Positions 35,823 through 45,095 of a DNA stretch of 64,000 nucleotides are shown here, in pieces. Origin of the DNA: an uncultured Caldimonas sp. (GTDB lineage Bacteria; Pseudomonadota; Gammaproteobacteria; Burkholderiales; Burkholderiaceae); NCBI RefSeq assembly GCF_946480305.1, contig NZ_CAMLJQ010000001.1, forward strand, positions 124,001 through 188,000, written 5' to 3'. A program made the position numbers and the translations under genes. The stretch's first letter is position 1, and each line of letters opens with the position of its first letter. The notes beneath the pieces are model-generated. The model did no database searches and was not told the origin of the DNA. It worked only from the letters and a program-made list of their open reading frames with translations.

Positions 35823-37139
35823 ATGGGCCTGACCGCCAGCCTCTTTTTCATTGCCTTGCTGATCGGCGCGAGCGCGTTCTTCTCGATCGCCGAAATCTCA
35901 ATGGCCGCCGCCCGCCGGCTGCGGCTGCGACAGATGGCCGAGGAGGGCGAGGCGCGCGCGCAGCGCGTGATCGAGGTGCAGGAGCAGCCCGGCAACTACT
36001 TCACCGTGGTGCAGATCGGGCTGAACGCGGTGGCCATCCTGGGCGGTATCGTGGGCGAGGGGGCGTTGACGCCCTACATCGTCGAGCTGCTGCGCCTGCT
36101 GGGCGTGGAGCCGGGCACCGCCGAGACCTTCGGCCTCGTGCTGTCGTTCCTTGTCATCACGTCGCTGTTCATCCTGTTCGCCGACCTGTTCCCCAAGCGG
36201 CTGGGCATGATCCAGCCGGAGCAGGTGGCGATCCGCGTGGTGCGGCCGATGCAGTGGTGGGCCACGCTGCTGCGTCCGGTGGTGTGGGTGTTCAACGGCC
36301 TGGCCAACCTGCTGTTCACCGTGTTCGGCCTGCCGTCCAAGCGCGACGACCGCATCACGCACGACGACATCCTCGCGCTGGCCGAAGCCGGTGCGCAGGC
36401 CGGCCTGCTGCTGGAGCAGGAGCAGCAGGTCATCGCGAACGTGTTCGAGCTCGACGTGCGCACGGTCGAGAGCGCGATGACCTCGCGCGAGCGCATCGTC
36501 TACTTCCTCGTCGACGACAACGAGGAGCAGATCCGCACCCGCATCGCCGCCGAGCCGCATTCCACCTACCTCGTCTGCGACGAGCACATCGATCAGGTGG
36601 TGGGGTACGTCGATGCGGCCGATCTGTTCCAGCGCGTGCTGACGAACGAGCCGATCGCGTTGCAGGGGCCGCCAGCGGAAGGCCTGCTGCAGAAGGTGCT
36701 GATCGTGCCGGACCGCATCACGCTGTCGGAGATGCTGACGCAGTTCCGCCAGGCACACGAGGACTTCGCCGTCATCGTCAACGAATACAGCCTGGTGGTG
36801 GGCGTCATCACGCTCAACGACGTGATGAGCACCGTGATGGGCAGCCTGGTCGGCCCGCACGACGAAGAGCAGATCGTGCGCCGCGACGACGGCTCCTGGC
36901 TGATCGACGGCGTGACCCCCATCGTCGACGTGATGCGCGCGATCGGCATCGAGGATCTGCCGCACCCGGGCCAGTACGACACGCTGGCAGGCTTCCTGAT
37001 GGTGATGCTGCGGCGCATACCGCGCCGCACCGACAGCGTCACCTGGGACGGCTACAAGTTCGAGGTGATGGACGTCGACAGCTACCGCATCGACCAGGTG
37101 ATGGTGACGAAGCTGGCTGCAGCGGCGCCCGCCGCATGA
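35823..37139 (+). CDS. CNNM/CorC-type hemolysin-family membrane protein (DUF21-CBS-CorC_HlyC)
   Basis: 438 residues. An N-terminal DUF21 membrane domain ('FFIALLIGASAFFSIAEISM', 'TSLFILFADLFPKRLGMIQP') comes first. Two CBS motifs follow, starting near 'MTSRERIVYFLVDDNEEQIR' and 'KVLIVPDRITLSEMLTQFRQ'. The CorC_HlyC domain at the end has 'DGSWLIDGVTPIVDVMRAIG'. Family members export Mg2+/Co2+ or, as reported for E. coli PaeA (YtfL), polyamines. GGGAG precedes ATG 35823. Not a true hemolysin. Confidence 0.92.
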   Translation: MGLTASLFFIALLIGASAFFSIAEISMAAARRLRLRQMAEEGEARAQRVIEVQEQPGNYFTVVQIGLNAVAILGGIVGEGALTPYIVELLRLLGVEPGTAETFGLVLSFLVITSLFILFADLFPKRLGMIQPEQVAIRVVRPMQWWATLLRPVVWVFNGLANLLFTVFGLPSKRDDRITHDDILALAEAGAQAGLLLEQEQQVIANVFELDVRTVESAMTSRERIVYFLVDDNEEQIRTRIAAEPHSTYLVCDEHIDQVVGYVDAADLFQRVLTNEPIALQGPPAEGLLQKVLIVPDRITLSEMLTQFRQAHEDFAVIVNEYSLVVGVITLNDVMSTVMGSLVGPHDEEQIVRRDDGSWLIDGVTPIVDVMRAIGIEDLPHPGQYDTLAGFLMVMLRRIPRRTDSVTWDGYKFEVMDVDSYRIDQVMVTKLAAAAPAA

Positions 37140-37145
37140 GCCGGC

Positions 37146-38282
37146 TCACATCGAGCTTTCGAGCATCTGGCGGTAGTCCTGGGCGCTGGCGAGGCGCGGG
37201 TTGGTCTTGTGGCAGTGGTCGGCCAGCGCGCCTTCGATGACCTTGTCGAACCACGCGCGCTCCACGCCCATCGCTGCCAATCCGCCCGGCAAGCCGAGCC
37301 GAGCATTCATGTCGCGGATCGCGTCGGCAATGTCGCCGGCCGACGCCAAGCCCATCGCATGCGCCATGCGTTCGAGCCGGCGCTCGTTGCGCACCGACTC
37401 GGCCTGGGCATTGAACTGCACGACCGCCGGCAGGAACATCGCGTTCAAGGTGCCGTGGTGCAGCTTCGGGTTCACGCCGCCCAGGCTGTGGCTCAGGCTG
37501 TGCACGCAACCCAGGCCCTTCTGGAAGGCCATGGCCCCTTGCATCGAGGCGCTCATCATCTGCCGGCGCGCCTCGCGGTCGGCGCCGTTCTTGCAGGCAC
37601 GCTCGATGTGCGCCCAGCCGCGCTCCAGACCGTCGAGCGCGATACCGTCGGCCGGCGGGTTGAACGCGGCCGACATGAAGGTTTCCATGCAGTGCGCGAT
37701 GGCGTCCATGCCGGTCGCTGCAGTGAGGCCGGGCGGCAGCCCAAGGGTGAGGTCGGGGTCGCAGATGGCCGTCCTGGGCACCAGGTGCCAGGAGTGGAAG
37801 CCGAGCTTGCGGCCGTCGTCGACGATCACGATCGCACCGCGCGCCACCTCACTGCCGGTGCCGGCCGTGGTGGGCACCGCAATCAGCGGTGCCACGCGGT
37901 CGGTGATCTTCGGGCTGCCGCCCTCGATGGTGGCGTAGGTCTTCAGCGGCCCGGGGTGGGTGGCGGCGATCGCCACGCCCTTCGCAAGGTCGATGCTCGA
38001 GCCGCCGCCCACGGCCACCAGCCCGTCGCAGCCTTCGCGCCGGTACACCTCCACGGCGGCGCGCACGGCCGCCTCGGTGGGGTTGGAGGGCGTCTGGTCG
38101 AACACCGGGCAGTTCATGCCCGGCATCGCGTCGAGCGCCTTCTGCAGCACGCCCGCGGCGCGCACGCCGGCATCGGTGACCACCAGCGGCCGGCGCATGC
38201 CGCTGCGCTCGCATTCCTGGGGCAGCAGCGCCACGGCGCCGAAATCGAACTGGATCTGGGTGACGTAGTAGATGAGTGACAT
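37146..38282 (-). CDS. Iron-containing alcohol dehydrogenase
   Basis: 378 residues from ATG 38282. The NAD-binding '[20 protein letters not shown]' and the iron ligands in '[14 protein letters not shown]' and '[20 protein letters not shown]' (Asp and three His, one further in 'ADHCHKTNP') are intact. Group III dehydrogenases of this type oxidise alcohols or reduce aldehydes, for example 1,3-propanediol or 4-hydroxybutyrate. The substrate is open. Tail-to-tail with the CorC-type gene, six bases apart. Confidence 0.93.
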   Translation of the reverse strand: MSLIYYVTQIQFDFGAVALLPQECERSGMRRPLVVTDAGVRAAGVLQKALDAMPGMNCPVFDQTPSNPTEAAVRAAVEVYRREGCDGLVAVGGGSSIDLAKGVAIAATHPGPLKTYATIEGGSPKITDRVAPLIAVPTTAGTGSEVARGAIVIVDDGRKLGFHSWHLVPRTAICDPDLTLGLPPGLTAATGMDAIAHCMETFMSAAFNPPADGIALDGLERGWAHIERACKNGADREARRQMMSASMQGAMAFQKGLGCVHSLSHSLGGVNPKLHHGTLNAMFLPAVVQFNAQAESVRNERRLERMAHAMGLASAGDIADAIRDMNARLGLPGGLAAMGVERAWFDKVIEGALADHCHKTNPRLASAQDYRQMLESSM

Positions 38283-38375
38283 GGCAAACCAGGCAACAAG
38301 CGGGCGCAGCGCGCACACGGTGTGGGGTGAAGACCAGTATCCTTGCCCACCTGAAACACACCATCAGGAGACACC

Positions 38376-39239
38376 ATGAAGCGACTGCTCCTGCGTTGCC
38401 TCGCAGCATTGAGCCTGGCGCCGATTGCTGCTGTCTCGCATGCGACATGCCCCGGTGCCGCCGACACGGCCGTGCTCGTCTCCCGCTACATGAGCCTGGA
38501 GCCGGCCGACAACCTGCCGCCGATGAGCATGGCCGACGCGGAATGCGCGCGCGACAGGATGGTCGCGTTTCTCGAACAGCAGCTCGGCCTGCGCGCCGGC
38601 TACAAGGCCGGGTTGACCAACCCCGCGGTGCAGAAGCGTTTCGGCCATGACGCCCCGGTACGCGGCGTGCTGTTCTCGGCCATGCTGCTGCCCGACGGCG
38701 CACAGTTTCCCGCCAGGTTCGGCGCGCGTCCGTTGTTCGAGGCCGATCTGATGGTGCGGGTGAAAGACGCAGGCATCCATGACGCGCGCACGCCGGCCGA
38801 GGTGCTGCAGCACATCGACGCCGTGATCCCGCTGATCGAGTTGCCGGATCTGATCGTGCAAGACCCGTCCAAGCTCGACGGGGCGGGTGTCACCGCGATC
38901 AACGTCGGCGCCCGCTGGGCCGTGATGGGGGCCGAATTGAAGCCGGTGCCGACGATGGAAGCGCAGCTCGGGCGCATGACCGTGAAGGTGCTCGACGGCG
39001 ACGGCAACGAACTCGACCGCGGCCAGGGCTCCGACGTGCTCGGCCACCCGCTCAACGCCGCCATCTGGATCGCGCAGGATGTCGCCCGCAGTGGCGGCCG
39101 CCTCAAGAAGGGTGACCTGCTGAGCCTGGGGTCGTTCTCGAAGCTGCTGCCACCCAGGCCCGGGCTCTGGGTGAAGGTGGTCTATGAAGGACTAGAAGGA
39201 TTGGAAGGCACGCCGGAAGTGGGCGTGAGTTTTCGCTGA
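38376..39239 (+). CDS. Exported hydratase-like protein (2-keto-4-pentenoate hydratase/FAH superfamily)
   Basis: 287 residues. A signal peptide 'LLLRCLAALSLAPIAAVSHA' is clear, yet the body resembles 2-keto-4-pentenoate hydratases: 'GYKAGLTNPAVQKRFG', 'FEADLMVRVKD', 'VIPLIELPDLIV', 'GHPLNAAIWIAQDVARSGG', 'SLGSFSKLLPPRPG'. Normal members are cytoplasmic enzymes of meta-cleavage pathways, so a periplasmic form is odd. CAGGAG precedes ATG 38376. It overlaps the esterase gene by one base and forms an operon with the next two. Confidence 0.8.
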   Translation: MKRLLLRCLAALSLAPIAAVSHATCPGAADTAVLVSRYMSLEPADNLPPMSMADAECARDRMVAFLEQQLGLRAGYKAGLTNPAVQKRFGHDAPVRGVLFSAMLLPDGAQFPARFGARPLFEADLMVRVKDAGIHDARTPAEVLQHIDAVIPLIELPDLIVQDPSKLDGAGVTAINVGARWAVMGAELKPVPTMEAQLGRMTVKVLDGDGNELDRGQGSDVLGHPLNAAIWIAQDVARSGGRLKKGDLLSLGSFSKLLPPRPGLWVKVVYEGLEGLEGTPEVGVSFR

Positions 39240-40177
39240 TGACGCAGTCTTTGCTGACCCCCAGGATGCGCGGCCTGATCGATCGCATCCACCGCGCGAA
39301 CCGGCCACCGTTCCACACGTTGCCGCCACCGGAAGCTCGCCAGGCGTACGAGGCGGCCGCCGAGATCCTGGATCTGCCGCGCGCGCCGTTGCCGCGTGTC
39401 GAAGATCTGACCTTGGCCGCCGACGACGGCACGGCGTTGCGTGCAAGGCTGTACGCACCATCCCATGAGCGGCTGCCGGTACTGCTGTACCTGCACGGCG
39501 GCGGCTTCACGATCGGCGGCATCGAGACGCATGACAGCCTGTGCCGGCAGTTCGCGCTGCGCAGTGGGGCGGCGGTCGTCTCGCTCGAATACCGGCTGGC
39601 GCCGGAGCACCGCTTTCCCACCGCGGTTCACGACGCCTGGGCCGGATTGCGCGGCCTGCACGAACGCGCTGGCGACCTGGGGCTCGATGGCGACCGGCTC
39701 GCCGTGGGCGGCGACAGCGCAGGCGGCACGCTCGCCGCCGTGTGCGCGATCCTGGCACGCGATGCCGGCCTGCCGCTCGCGCTGCAACTGCTGATCACCC
39801 CCGGTACCACCGCCTACCAGGACACCGGCTCGCACACGCTGTTTGCCAACGGCTTCCTGCTGGATCAGGCAGCCATCGACTGGTTCTTCGACCAGTACAT
39901 CGACCGCCACCACCGCAACGACTGGCGCTTTGCGCCGCTCAACGCCGACGACGTGGAAGGTGTCGCGCCCGCATGGGTGTGCCTTGCGGAATGCGACCCG
40001 TTGGTCGACGAGGGCATCGCGTATGCCGACAAGCTGCGCATGGCCGGCGTGCCGGTGACGCTCGATCTCTACAAAGGTGTCACGCACGATTTCATCAAGA
40101 TGGGCCGCTCGATCCCCGAGGCGTTGCAGGCACAGGCAGCGGGCGCTCAATTGCTCAAAGAGGTGCTGTTCCGATGA
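39239..40177 (+). CDS. Alpha/beta hydrolase, hormone-sensitive lipase family
   Basis: 312 residues, cytoplasmic. Oxyanion motif 'LYLHGGGFTIGG', nucleophile elbow 'VGGDSAGGTLAAV' (GDSAG), catalytic Asp in 'ECDPLVDEG' and His in 'GVTHDFIKMG'. A carboxylesterase of family IV; short acyl esters are the usual substrates. Start overlaps the previous stop (TGATG) and its own stop overlaps the next start (ATGA), so translation is coupled across three genes. Confidence 0.93.
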   Translation: MTQSLLTPRMRGLIDRIHRANRPPFHTLPPPEARQAYEAAAEILDLPRAPLPRVEDLTLAADDGTALRARLYAPSHERLPVLLYLHGGGFTIGGIETHDSLCRQFALRSGAAVVSLEYRLAPEHRFPTAVHDAWAGLRGLHERAGDLGLDGDRLAVGGDSAGGTLAAVCAILARDAGLPLALQLLITPGTTAYQDTGSHTLFANGFLLDQAAIDWFFDQYIDRHHRNDWRFAPLNADDVEGVAPAWVCLAECDPLVDEGIAYADKLRMAGVPVTLDLYKGVTHDFIKMGRSIPEALQAQAAGAQLLKEVLFR

Positions 40178-41031
40178 AACGCAGTGATTTCCGCTTCTTC
40201 CACCGCCTGCGCGTGCGCTGGGCCGAGGTCGACGCCCAGAAGATCGTCTTCAACGGCCACTACCTGATGTACTTCGATACGGCGATCTCCGACTACTGGC
40301 GAGCGCTGGGCCTGCCGTATCCGGACGCGCTCGAAGGCTTCGGCGGTGACCTGTACGTGAAGAAGGCGAGCGTGGAGTACCACGCGTCGGCCCGCTACGA
40401 CGACGTGCTCGACATCGGGATCCGCTCCACGCGCATCGGCAATTCCTCGATGACGTTCTCGCTGGTGATCTTCCGTCACGACGAGGTGCTGGTGAGCGGC
40501 GAACTGGTCTACGTGTACGCCAACCCGGCGTCGCAGACCTCGATGAACGTACCGCAGGAGCTGCGCGACGTGATCGCTGCGTACGACGCCGGCAAGCACA
40601 TGTTCGAGGTGCGGGTCGGCGGGTGGGACGAACTGGGCCGCGACGCGCAACTGATCCGCACCGAGGTGTTCGTGCAGGAGCAGCGCATTCCCGCGGAAAT
40701 GGAATGGGACGAGGCCGACCGTGCCTGCGTGCATGCCGTGGCGTACAACCGCTTCGGCATGCCGCTGGCCACCGGGCGCCTGCTGGAGCACGTGCCCGGT
40801 GTCGCGAAGATCGGCCGCATGGCGGCACGGCGCACGATGCGTGGCGGCGGGGTGGGGCGGGCAGTGCTCGACGCGTTGATGCAGGCGGCGCGAGAGCGGG
40901 GCTACCGCGAGGCGCTGCTGCATGCGCAGACCTCGGCGGCCGGTTTCTACAGCCGGGCGGGGTTTGTCACGCGTGGGCCGGAGTTCGACGAAGCGGGCAT
41001 TCCGCACGTCGAGATGGTGAAGGTGCTTTAG
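40174..41031 (+). CDS. Fusion of 4HBT acyl-CoA thioesterase and GNAT acetyltransferase
   Basis: 285 residues. Residues ~1-140 are a hot-dog thioesterase of the YbgC/FadM kind: 'VRWAEVDAQKIVFNGHYLMY' holds the catalytic Asp. Residues ~145-285 are a GNAT domain: 'GRLLEHVPGVAKIGRMAARR', then 'MRGGGVGRAVLDALMQAARE' (acetyl-CoA loop) and 'ALLHAQTSAAGFYSRAGF'. The joint is a short linker without stop. Both domains use acyl-CoA, so one may handle the product or CoA of the other. Co-translated with an esterase and the exported hydratase-like protein; the pathway is not clear. Confidence 0.9.
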   Translation: MKRSDFRFFHRLRVRWAEVDAQKIVFNGHYLMYFDTAISDYWRALGLPYPDALEGFGGDLYVKKASVEYHASARYDDVLDIGIRSTRIGNSSMTFSLVIFRHDEVLVSGELVYVYANPASQTSMNVPQELRDVIAAYDAGKHMFEVRVGGWDELGRDAQLIRTEVFVQEQRIPAEMEWDEADRACVHAVAYNRFGMPLATGRLLEHVPGVAKIGRMAARRTMRGGGVGRAVLDALMQAARERGYREALLHAQTSAAGFYSRAGFVTRGPEFDEAGIPHVEMVKVL

Positions 41032-41176
41032 GGCGCGTTCACGCGCTGGACGGCGGGCGCGTGGCTGTGCGGGGCAGAGTGAAAGCCGATTCGCGCAACG
41101 GTGCCCTGCCGTCCGATCTGCGTGTGCGATCGGCGTCTGTGCGTTGCGGCGCAGGCGCCTGGCCTCCCGCGGGGCC

Positions 41177-42085
41177 TCACGCAGCGCGGCGGGCGCGAGC
41201 AGTTTTCAATGGGGCGGCCGCGGGGCCTGAGGTCATCGTCACCGCGGGCATCGGCGCGGGGGCGGTGTCCTTCTGCAGCGGGGGCCAGTGCTTCAGCGTC
41301 GAGCGGCGCAACAGGGCGACACCGGGGCCGCGCGCGCTGCTGAAAGTGCGTTCGATCACGTGCGTCACCATGCGCCGGCGCAGCCGCTCGGTCACGATCA
41401 CGGTGGAGCAGCGGGTGCCGTAGCGGCCATCGGGCGTGCGGATGAAGGCCGGCGCGAGCCAGCGTTCCCATTCGAGCGGCACGCCGGTGTGAGGCAGGAA
41501 TTCGTCGGCGATCTCGGTCCGGTCGCCCAGCGCGAGGAACAGCTGCTCGGCCAGCGTGTCGGCCGTTTCAGCTTCCTTCAGCACGGCGCGCATGTTCTGC
41601 TTCAGGCGCTCGACCTTGGGCCAAGGCGTGTCGAGCATTGCGTTCGACAGGCCATAGATGCCGCGCTCGAGCCGTTGCGGAAAGCGGGCGCGGTTCGAGC
41701 CCCAGAAGCACTCGCCTTGCACCAGGTCGGCAGCGATCAGGTTGAAGCCGTTGTAGCCGCTCAGGCCCACCTGCATCCAGAAGCGGTCCATCGGCAGGTC
41801 GCCGCGCAGCCACAACGGGACGATCTCGCCGCGCGATGGGGCGCCCGCGTCCACGTCGGCCGGGTTGCGGATGTTGGTGAGCAGGCCGAAGCGGCCTTCA
41901 TTGGTGAGGCCGAGCCACGTGCCGCCGGCCTTGAGGTCACGGCCACCGAGGATCTCGGGGCCGCCGGTCTCGGGCGTCCACCAGCCCAGGCGATTGGCCG
42001 GCCGGTCGAAGTATTCGTCGCGGTTGGCGGCGATGACCAGCGGGAAGCGTCGACTGGCGTCGATGGCTACGGCGACTAGACACAT
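41177..42085 (-). CDS. NRDE (TANGO2) family protein
   Basis: 302 residues from ATG 42085. It begins 'MCLVAVAIDASRRFPLVIAA' and continues with NRDE, the family signature, and the invariant Cys 2. 'GGRDLKAGGTWLGLTNEGRF' and 'LPHTGVPLEWERWLAPAFIR' follow, as in TANGO2 homologues. The N-terminal Cys suggests an Ntn-hydrolase-type fold. Eukaryotic relatives have been linked to heme and lipid handling; bacterial role uncertain. The last ~45 residues are Pro/Ala-rich and not conserved. It overlaps the DUF4936 gene by 10 bases. Confidence 0.9.
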   Translation of the reverse strand: MCLVAVAIDASRRFPLVIAANRDEYFDRPANRLGWWTPETGGPEILGGRDLKAGGTWLGLTNEGRFGLLTNIRNPADVDAGAPSRGEIVPLWLRGDLPMDRFWMQVGLSGYNGFNLIAADLVQGECFWGSNRARFPQRLERGIYGLSNAMLDTPWPKVERLKQNMRAVLKEAETADTLAEQLFLALGDRTEIADEFLPHTGVPLEWERWLAPAFIRTPDGRYGTRCSTVIVTERLRRRMVTHVIERTFSSARGPGVALLRRSTLKHWPPLQKDTAPAPMPAVTMTSGPAAAPLKTARARRAA

Positions 42086-42372
42086 GGCACGAACACCTCG
42101 ACGTGGCGGGGGCCTTGCACCCACGTTTGCAATGCGACGGCGGCGGATGCGATGTCGGCTTCGATCGACTCGTCGACGCCGTCGGGGTGGGTGTAGGTCT
42201 CCATCCAGGTCTGCATGCCGTCTTTCTCTTGCGGGCGCCGCCACAGCGCGACTTGCAAGCCGGCATGTCGCTCGCGCAGCGTGTGTTGCATCGCCTCGAC
42301 CGCGCCGCGCGCAATGGCCGCGTCGGCGGAAGCGATCCGATAGTAGATGAAAAGGCTGCGCAAGCGGCTCAC
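42076..42372 (-). CDS. DUF4936 family protein
   Basis: 98 residues from GTG 42372. The pattern 'FIYYRIASADAAIARGAVEA' at the start and the 'QTWMETYT' segment with the C-terminal 'GPRHVEVFVPCV' match the small beta-proteobacterial DUF4936 family, a ferredoxin-like fold. It lies between ygfZ and the NRDE gene on the same strand, 60 bases after ygfZ, as commonly seen in Burkholderiales. Function unknown. Confidence 0.85.
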   Translation of the reverse strand: MSRLRSLFIYYRIASADAAIARGAVEAMQHTLRERHAGLQVALWRRPQEKDGMQTWMETYTHPDGVDESIEADIASAAVALQTWVQGPRHVEVFVPCV

Positions 42373-42432
42373 CCCCGCGTGAACAAATCGGCCCGCACGC
42401 CGAAGGGCAGGGTGATGGATTTCACGCCGTTT

Positions 42433-43395
42433 TCAGGTTTCGGTGGGCAGTGCGTAGGGCAGGGGGCGCAGCGTCAGCAACGGGCCGTCGGCCGAGCCCA
42501 GATGCAGCGAGCCGCCTTGGGTCGCCGCGATCTTCACCTCCGCAAACACGCTCCAGCCGCCGCCCGGTGCCGGGGCCGCGTCGACCACCATGCCGCACGG
42601 CTGCCCGGGGTCTTCGCTGTGGAACAACTCCTGCCCGGCTGCAGCCTGCGCCGACGAGTGAAGCAAGAAGCCCCGGCGCTTCAGCGTGCCGCGGTACTGG
42701 CTGCGCGCCACCACTTCCTGCCCGGGGTAGCAGCCCTTCTTGAAATTCACGCCGCCCACCGCTTCGAGGTTGACCATCTGCGGCACGAACTGGTCGACCG
42801 TGGCTGCGGTGATCGTCGGTACGGCGCTTTCCACTTCGAGCCAGCGCCAGGCCGCCACGTCGAGTGCGGGCAGCGACAGCGTCGGAAGCACCGCTTCCTG
42901 CGCGTCGGCACGCACCACCCACAGGTAGCGCGGTTGGCCGGCCGCGTCGGGCAGGCGGACGGCCGTCCCCCCATGTGCGGCCACCTTGCCCCAGGGCTTG
43001 GCAGGCGCGGCGTCGCCGAGCCACTGCGCGGCGGCGGTGCCGGCCAGACCGGCGACGTGCACCGTGGCCGACGCATCGGAGAGCTTTGCCTTGGCGCGCA
43101 GCACGAACATCGACAGCCGCTTCATCGCGGCGGGCAGCACGTCGGCGCTGCACAGCAGCAGCACGCGGTCGGCGCCTTCCTTCCAGCCGATGAAGCTGGC
43201 CAGCAGCCGCCCCTTGGGCGAGCAATAGCCGGCAAGGCGTGCCTCGTCTGCACCGAGCAGCGAGAAGTCCTGCGTGAGCTGGCTGTGGAGGAAGGAGGCA
43301 GCGTCTTCGCCATCGACGGCGATGACGCCCCAGTGTTTGAGGAGCACGGCGCCGTGCGGCGCGGCGGAGGGGGTGAGCGGGCTATCGGTCGACAT
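42433..43395 (-). CDS. ygfZ: Folate-binding YgfZ protein (iron-sulfur cluster repair)
   Basis: 320 residues from ATG 43395. GcvT-like fold with the YgfZ signature 'KGCYPGQEVVARSQYRG' (KGCYxGQE) around residue 235, whose Cys is essential in E. coli. YgfZ uses folate to support maturation or repair of certain Fe-S enzymes such as MiaB. Divergent from mltG across 76 bases; ygfZ and mltG neighbours are typical of many proteobacteria. Confidence 0.93.
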   Translation of the reverse strand: MSTDSPLTPSAAPHGAVLLKHWGVIAVDGEDAASFLHSQLTQDFSLLGADEARLAGYCSPKGRLLASFIGWKEGADRVLLLCSADVLPAAMKRLSMFVLRAKAKLSDASATVHVAGLAGTAAAQWLGDAAPAKPWGKVAAHGGTAVRLPDAAGQPRYLWVVRADAQEAVLPTLSLPALDVAAWRWLEVESAVPTITAATVDQFVPQMVNLEAVGGVNFKKGCYPGQEVVARSQYRGTLKRRGFLLHSSAQAAAGQELFHSEDPGQPCGMVVDAAPAPGGGWSVFAEVKIAATQGGSLHLGSADGPLLTLRPLPYALPTET

Positions 43396-43455
43396 GGCTC
43401 CATTATCATCAGCGGCCCATCCACCGGCGCTGCCGTGGTTTCCGTTCACCCCTTC

Positions 43456-43467
43456 TCTATATATAGA
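43456..43467. promoter_or_regulatory. AT-rich palindrome TCTATATATAGA between divergent ygfZ and mltG
   Basis: A perfect 12-base palindrome in otherwise GC-rich DNA, four bases before the mltG ATG. It could supply -10 elements in both directions (TATATA/TATAGA). It is too close to the mltG start to drive mltG itself, so more likely it serves ygfZ or is an operator. Confidence 0.35.
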
Positions 43468-43471
43468 TGCA

Positions 43472-44464
43472 ATGAAATCGTTGCGGCGCTTGCTCGGTGT
43501 GATCGTGCTGCTCGGCGTGGCCGTGGCAGCGGCGGTTGCGTGGTGGGTGCATCAGCCGCTGCAACTGCGCGTCGCCTCGGTGGAGTTCTCCGTCGAACCC
43601 GGCATGACGCCGCGCCAGATCGCCAACGGTTGGGTGGCGGCCGGCGTGGACACCTCGGCGTTCGCGTTGTACGAGTGGTTTCGCTGGTCGGGGCAGGCGC
43701 GGCGCATCCGCGCCGGCAACTACGAAGCGGGGCCGGGCACCACGCCGCGCGACCTGCTGCGCAAGATGGTGCTGGGCGACGAATCACTGTCGACCGTGCG
43801 CTTCATCGAGGGTTGGACCTTCCGCCAGGTGCGCGCCGCGCTGCTCCAGGCACAAGGGCTCAAGCAGACCGCCGAGGCGATGAGCGACGCCGAGATCATG
43901 GCGGCGATCGGTGCGCCGGGCATGCACCCCGAAGGCCGCTTTTTCCCCGACACCTACGCCTACAGCCGCGGCAGCACCGACCTGGCCGTGTTGAAGCGTG
44001 CCCATCACGCGATGGAAAAGCGGCTGGCGCAGGCGTGGGCGCAGCGCGCGCCCAACATTCCGCTGAAAACCCCGGAGGAGGCCCTGATCCTTGCCTCCAT
44101 CGTCGAGAAGGAAACCGGCGATGCGACCGACCGCGGCATGGTGTCGGGCGTGTTCAACAACCGGCTGCGTATCGGCATGGCCTTGCAGACCGACCCTTCC
44201 GTCATCTACGGCCTGGGCGACAAGTTCGACGGCAACCTGCGCAAGCGCGACCTGCAGACCGACACGCCATACAACACCTACACGCGCCCCGGGCTGCCAC
44301 CCACCCCGATCGCGATGCCCGGCAAGGCCTCGTTGCTGGCCGCCGTGAAGCCGGACGCGACCAAGGCGCTGTACTTCGTCGCACGCGGCAACGGCACCAG
44401 CGTGTTCAGCGAAACCCTCGCGGAGCACAATCGCGCAGTCGACAAATACCAGCGCGGGCGCTGA
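43472..44464 (+). CDS. mltG: Endolytic peptidoglycan transglycosylase MltG
   Basis: 330 residues from ATG 43472. One N-terminal membrane helix ('[20 protein letters not shown]'), then a LysM-like section ('[20 protein letters not shown]'). The YceG catalytic region has '[20 protein letters not shown]' (catalytic Glu in EKE) and '[20 protein letters not shown]'. '[20 protein letters not shown]' is the usual close. It cuts nascent glycan strands at the inner membrane. Thirteen bases from tmk; standard mltG-tmk-holB order. Confidence 0.95.
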   Translation: MKSLRRLLGVIVLLGVAVAAAVAWWVHQPLQLRVASVEFSVEPGMTPRQIANGWVAAGVDTSAFALYEWFRWSGQARRIRAGNYEAGPGTTPRDLLRKMVLGDESLSTVRFIEGWTFRQVRAALLQAQGLKQTAEAMSDAEIMAAIGAPGMHPEGRFFPDTYAYSRGSTDLAVLKRAHHAMEKRLAQAWAQRAPNIPLKTPEEALILASIVEKETGDATDRGMVSGVFNNRLRIGMALQTDPSVIYGLGDKFDGNLRKRDLQTDTPYNTYTRPGLPPTPIAMPGKASLLAAVKPDATKALYFVARGNGTSVFSETLAEHNRAVDKYQRGR

Positions 44465-44477
44465 ACGGCAGCATCGG

Positions 44478-45089
44478 ATGAGCGGGCTTTTCATTACTTT
44501 CGAAGGCATCGACGGCGCAGGCAAGTCGACGCACATCCAGGCCGTGGCCAACCGGCTGCAAGACGCCGGGCGCGACGTGGTGCTGACGCGCGAGCCGGGT
44601 GGCACGCCGTTGGCCGAAACCCTGCGCGAGCTGGTGCTGCACCGCCCGATGGATGCGCTCACCGAAGCGTTGCTGATCTTCGCGGCGCGACGTGACCACC
44701 TTCAACAAGTGATCGAACCGGCGTTGCAGCGCGGCGCCGTGGTGCTGTGCGACCGTTTCACCGACGCAACCTTCGCCTACCAGGGCGCAGGCCGGGGCTT
44801 CGACCTCGGCGTGCTGGCGCGGCTGGAGCAGTGGGTGCAGCAGGGCAGGCAACCGGACCTGACGCTGTGGTTCGACCTCGCACCCGAAGTGGCCGCGCAA
44901 CGGCTGGCGGGTGCACGCGTGCCCGACCGCTTCGAGCAGCAGCCGGCCGAGTTCTTCGGCCGTGTCAACGAAGGCTACCGTGCGCGGGCGCAGGCCGACC
45001 CCGCCCGGTTCCTGCGAGTCGACGCCTCGCTCGAACGCGACGCGGTGTGGCGCTCGATCGAAGTCGCCTTGCAGGCACGTGGCCTGTAG
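44478..45089 (+). CDS. tmk: Thymidylate kinase
   Basis: 203 residues, normal size. P-loop '[18 protein letters not shown]'; dTMP site '[12 protein letters not shown]'; '[17 protein letters not shown]' (DR motif); lid region '[17 protein letters not shown]'. Phosphorylates dTMP to dTDP in the cytoplasm. Six bases before holB. Confidence 0.97.
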   Translation: MSGLFITFEGIDGAGKSTHIQAVANRLQDAGRDVVLTREPGGTPLAETLRELVLHRPMDALTEALLIFAARRDHLQQVIEPALQRGAVVLCDRFTDATFAYQGAGRGFDLGVLARLEQWVQQGRQPDLTLWFDLAPEVAAQRLAGARVPDRFEQQPAEFFGRVNEGYRARAQADPARFLRVDASLERDAVWRSIEVALQARGL

Positions 45090-45095
45090 ACCCCC

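Noticed and set aside
35823..37139. Hemolysin as a virulence factor
   Set aside because: The family name is historical; the DUF21-CBS-CorC layout is that of an ion or polyamine exporter.
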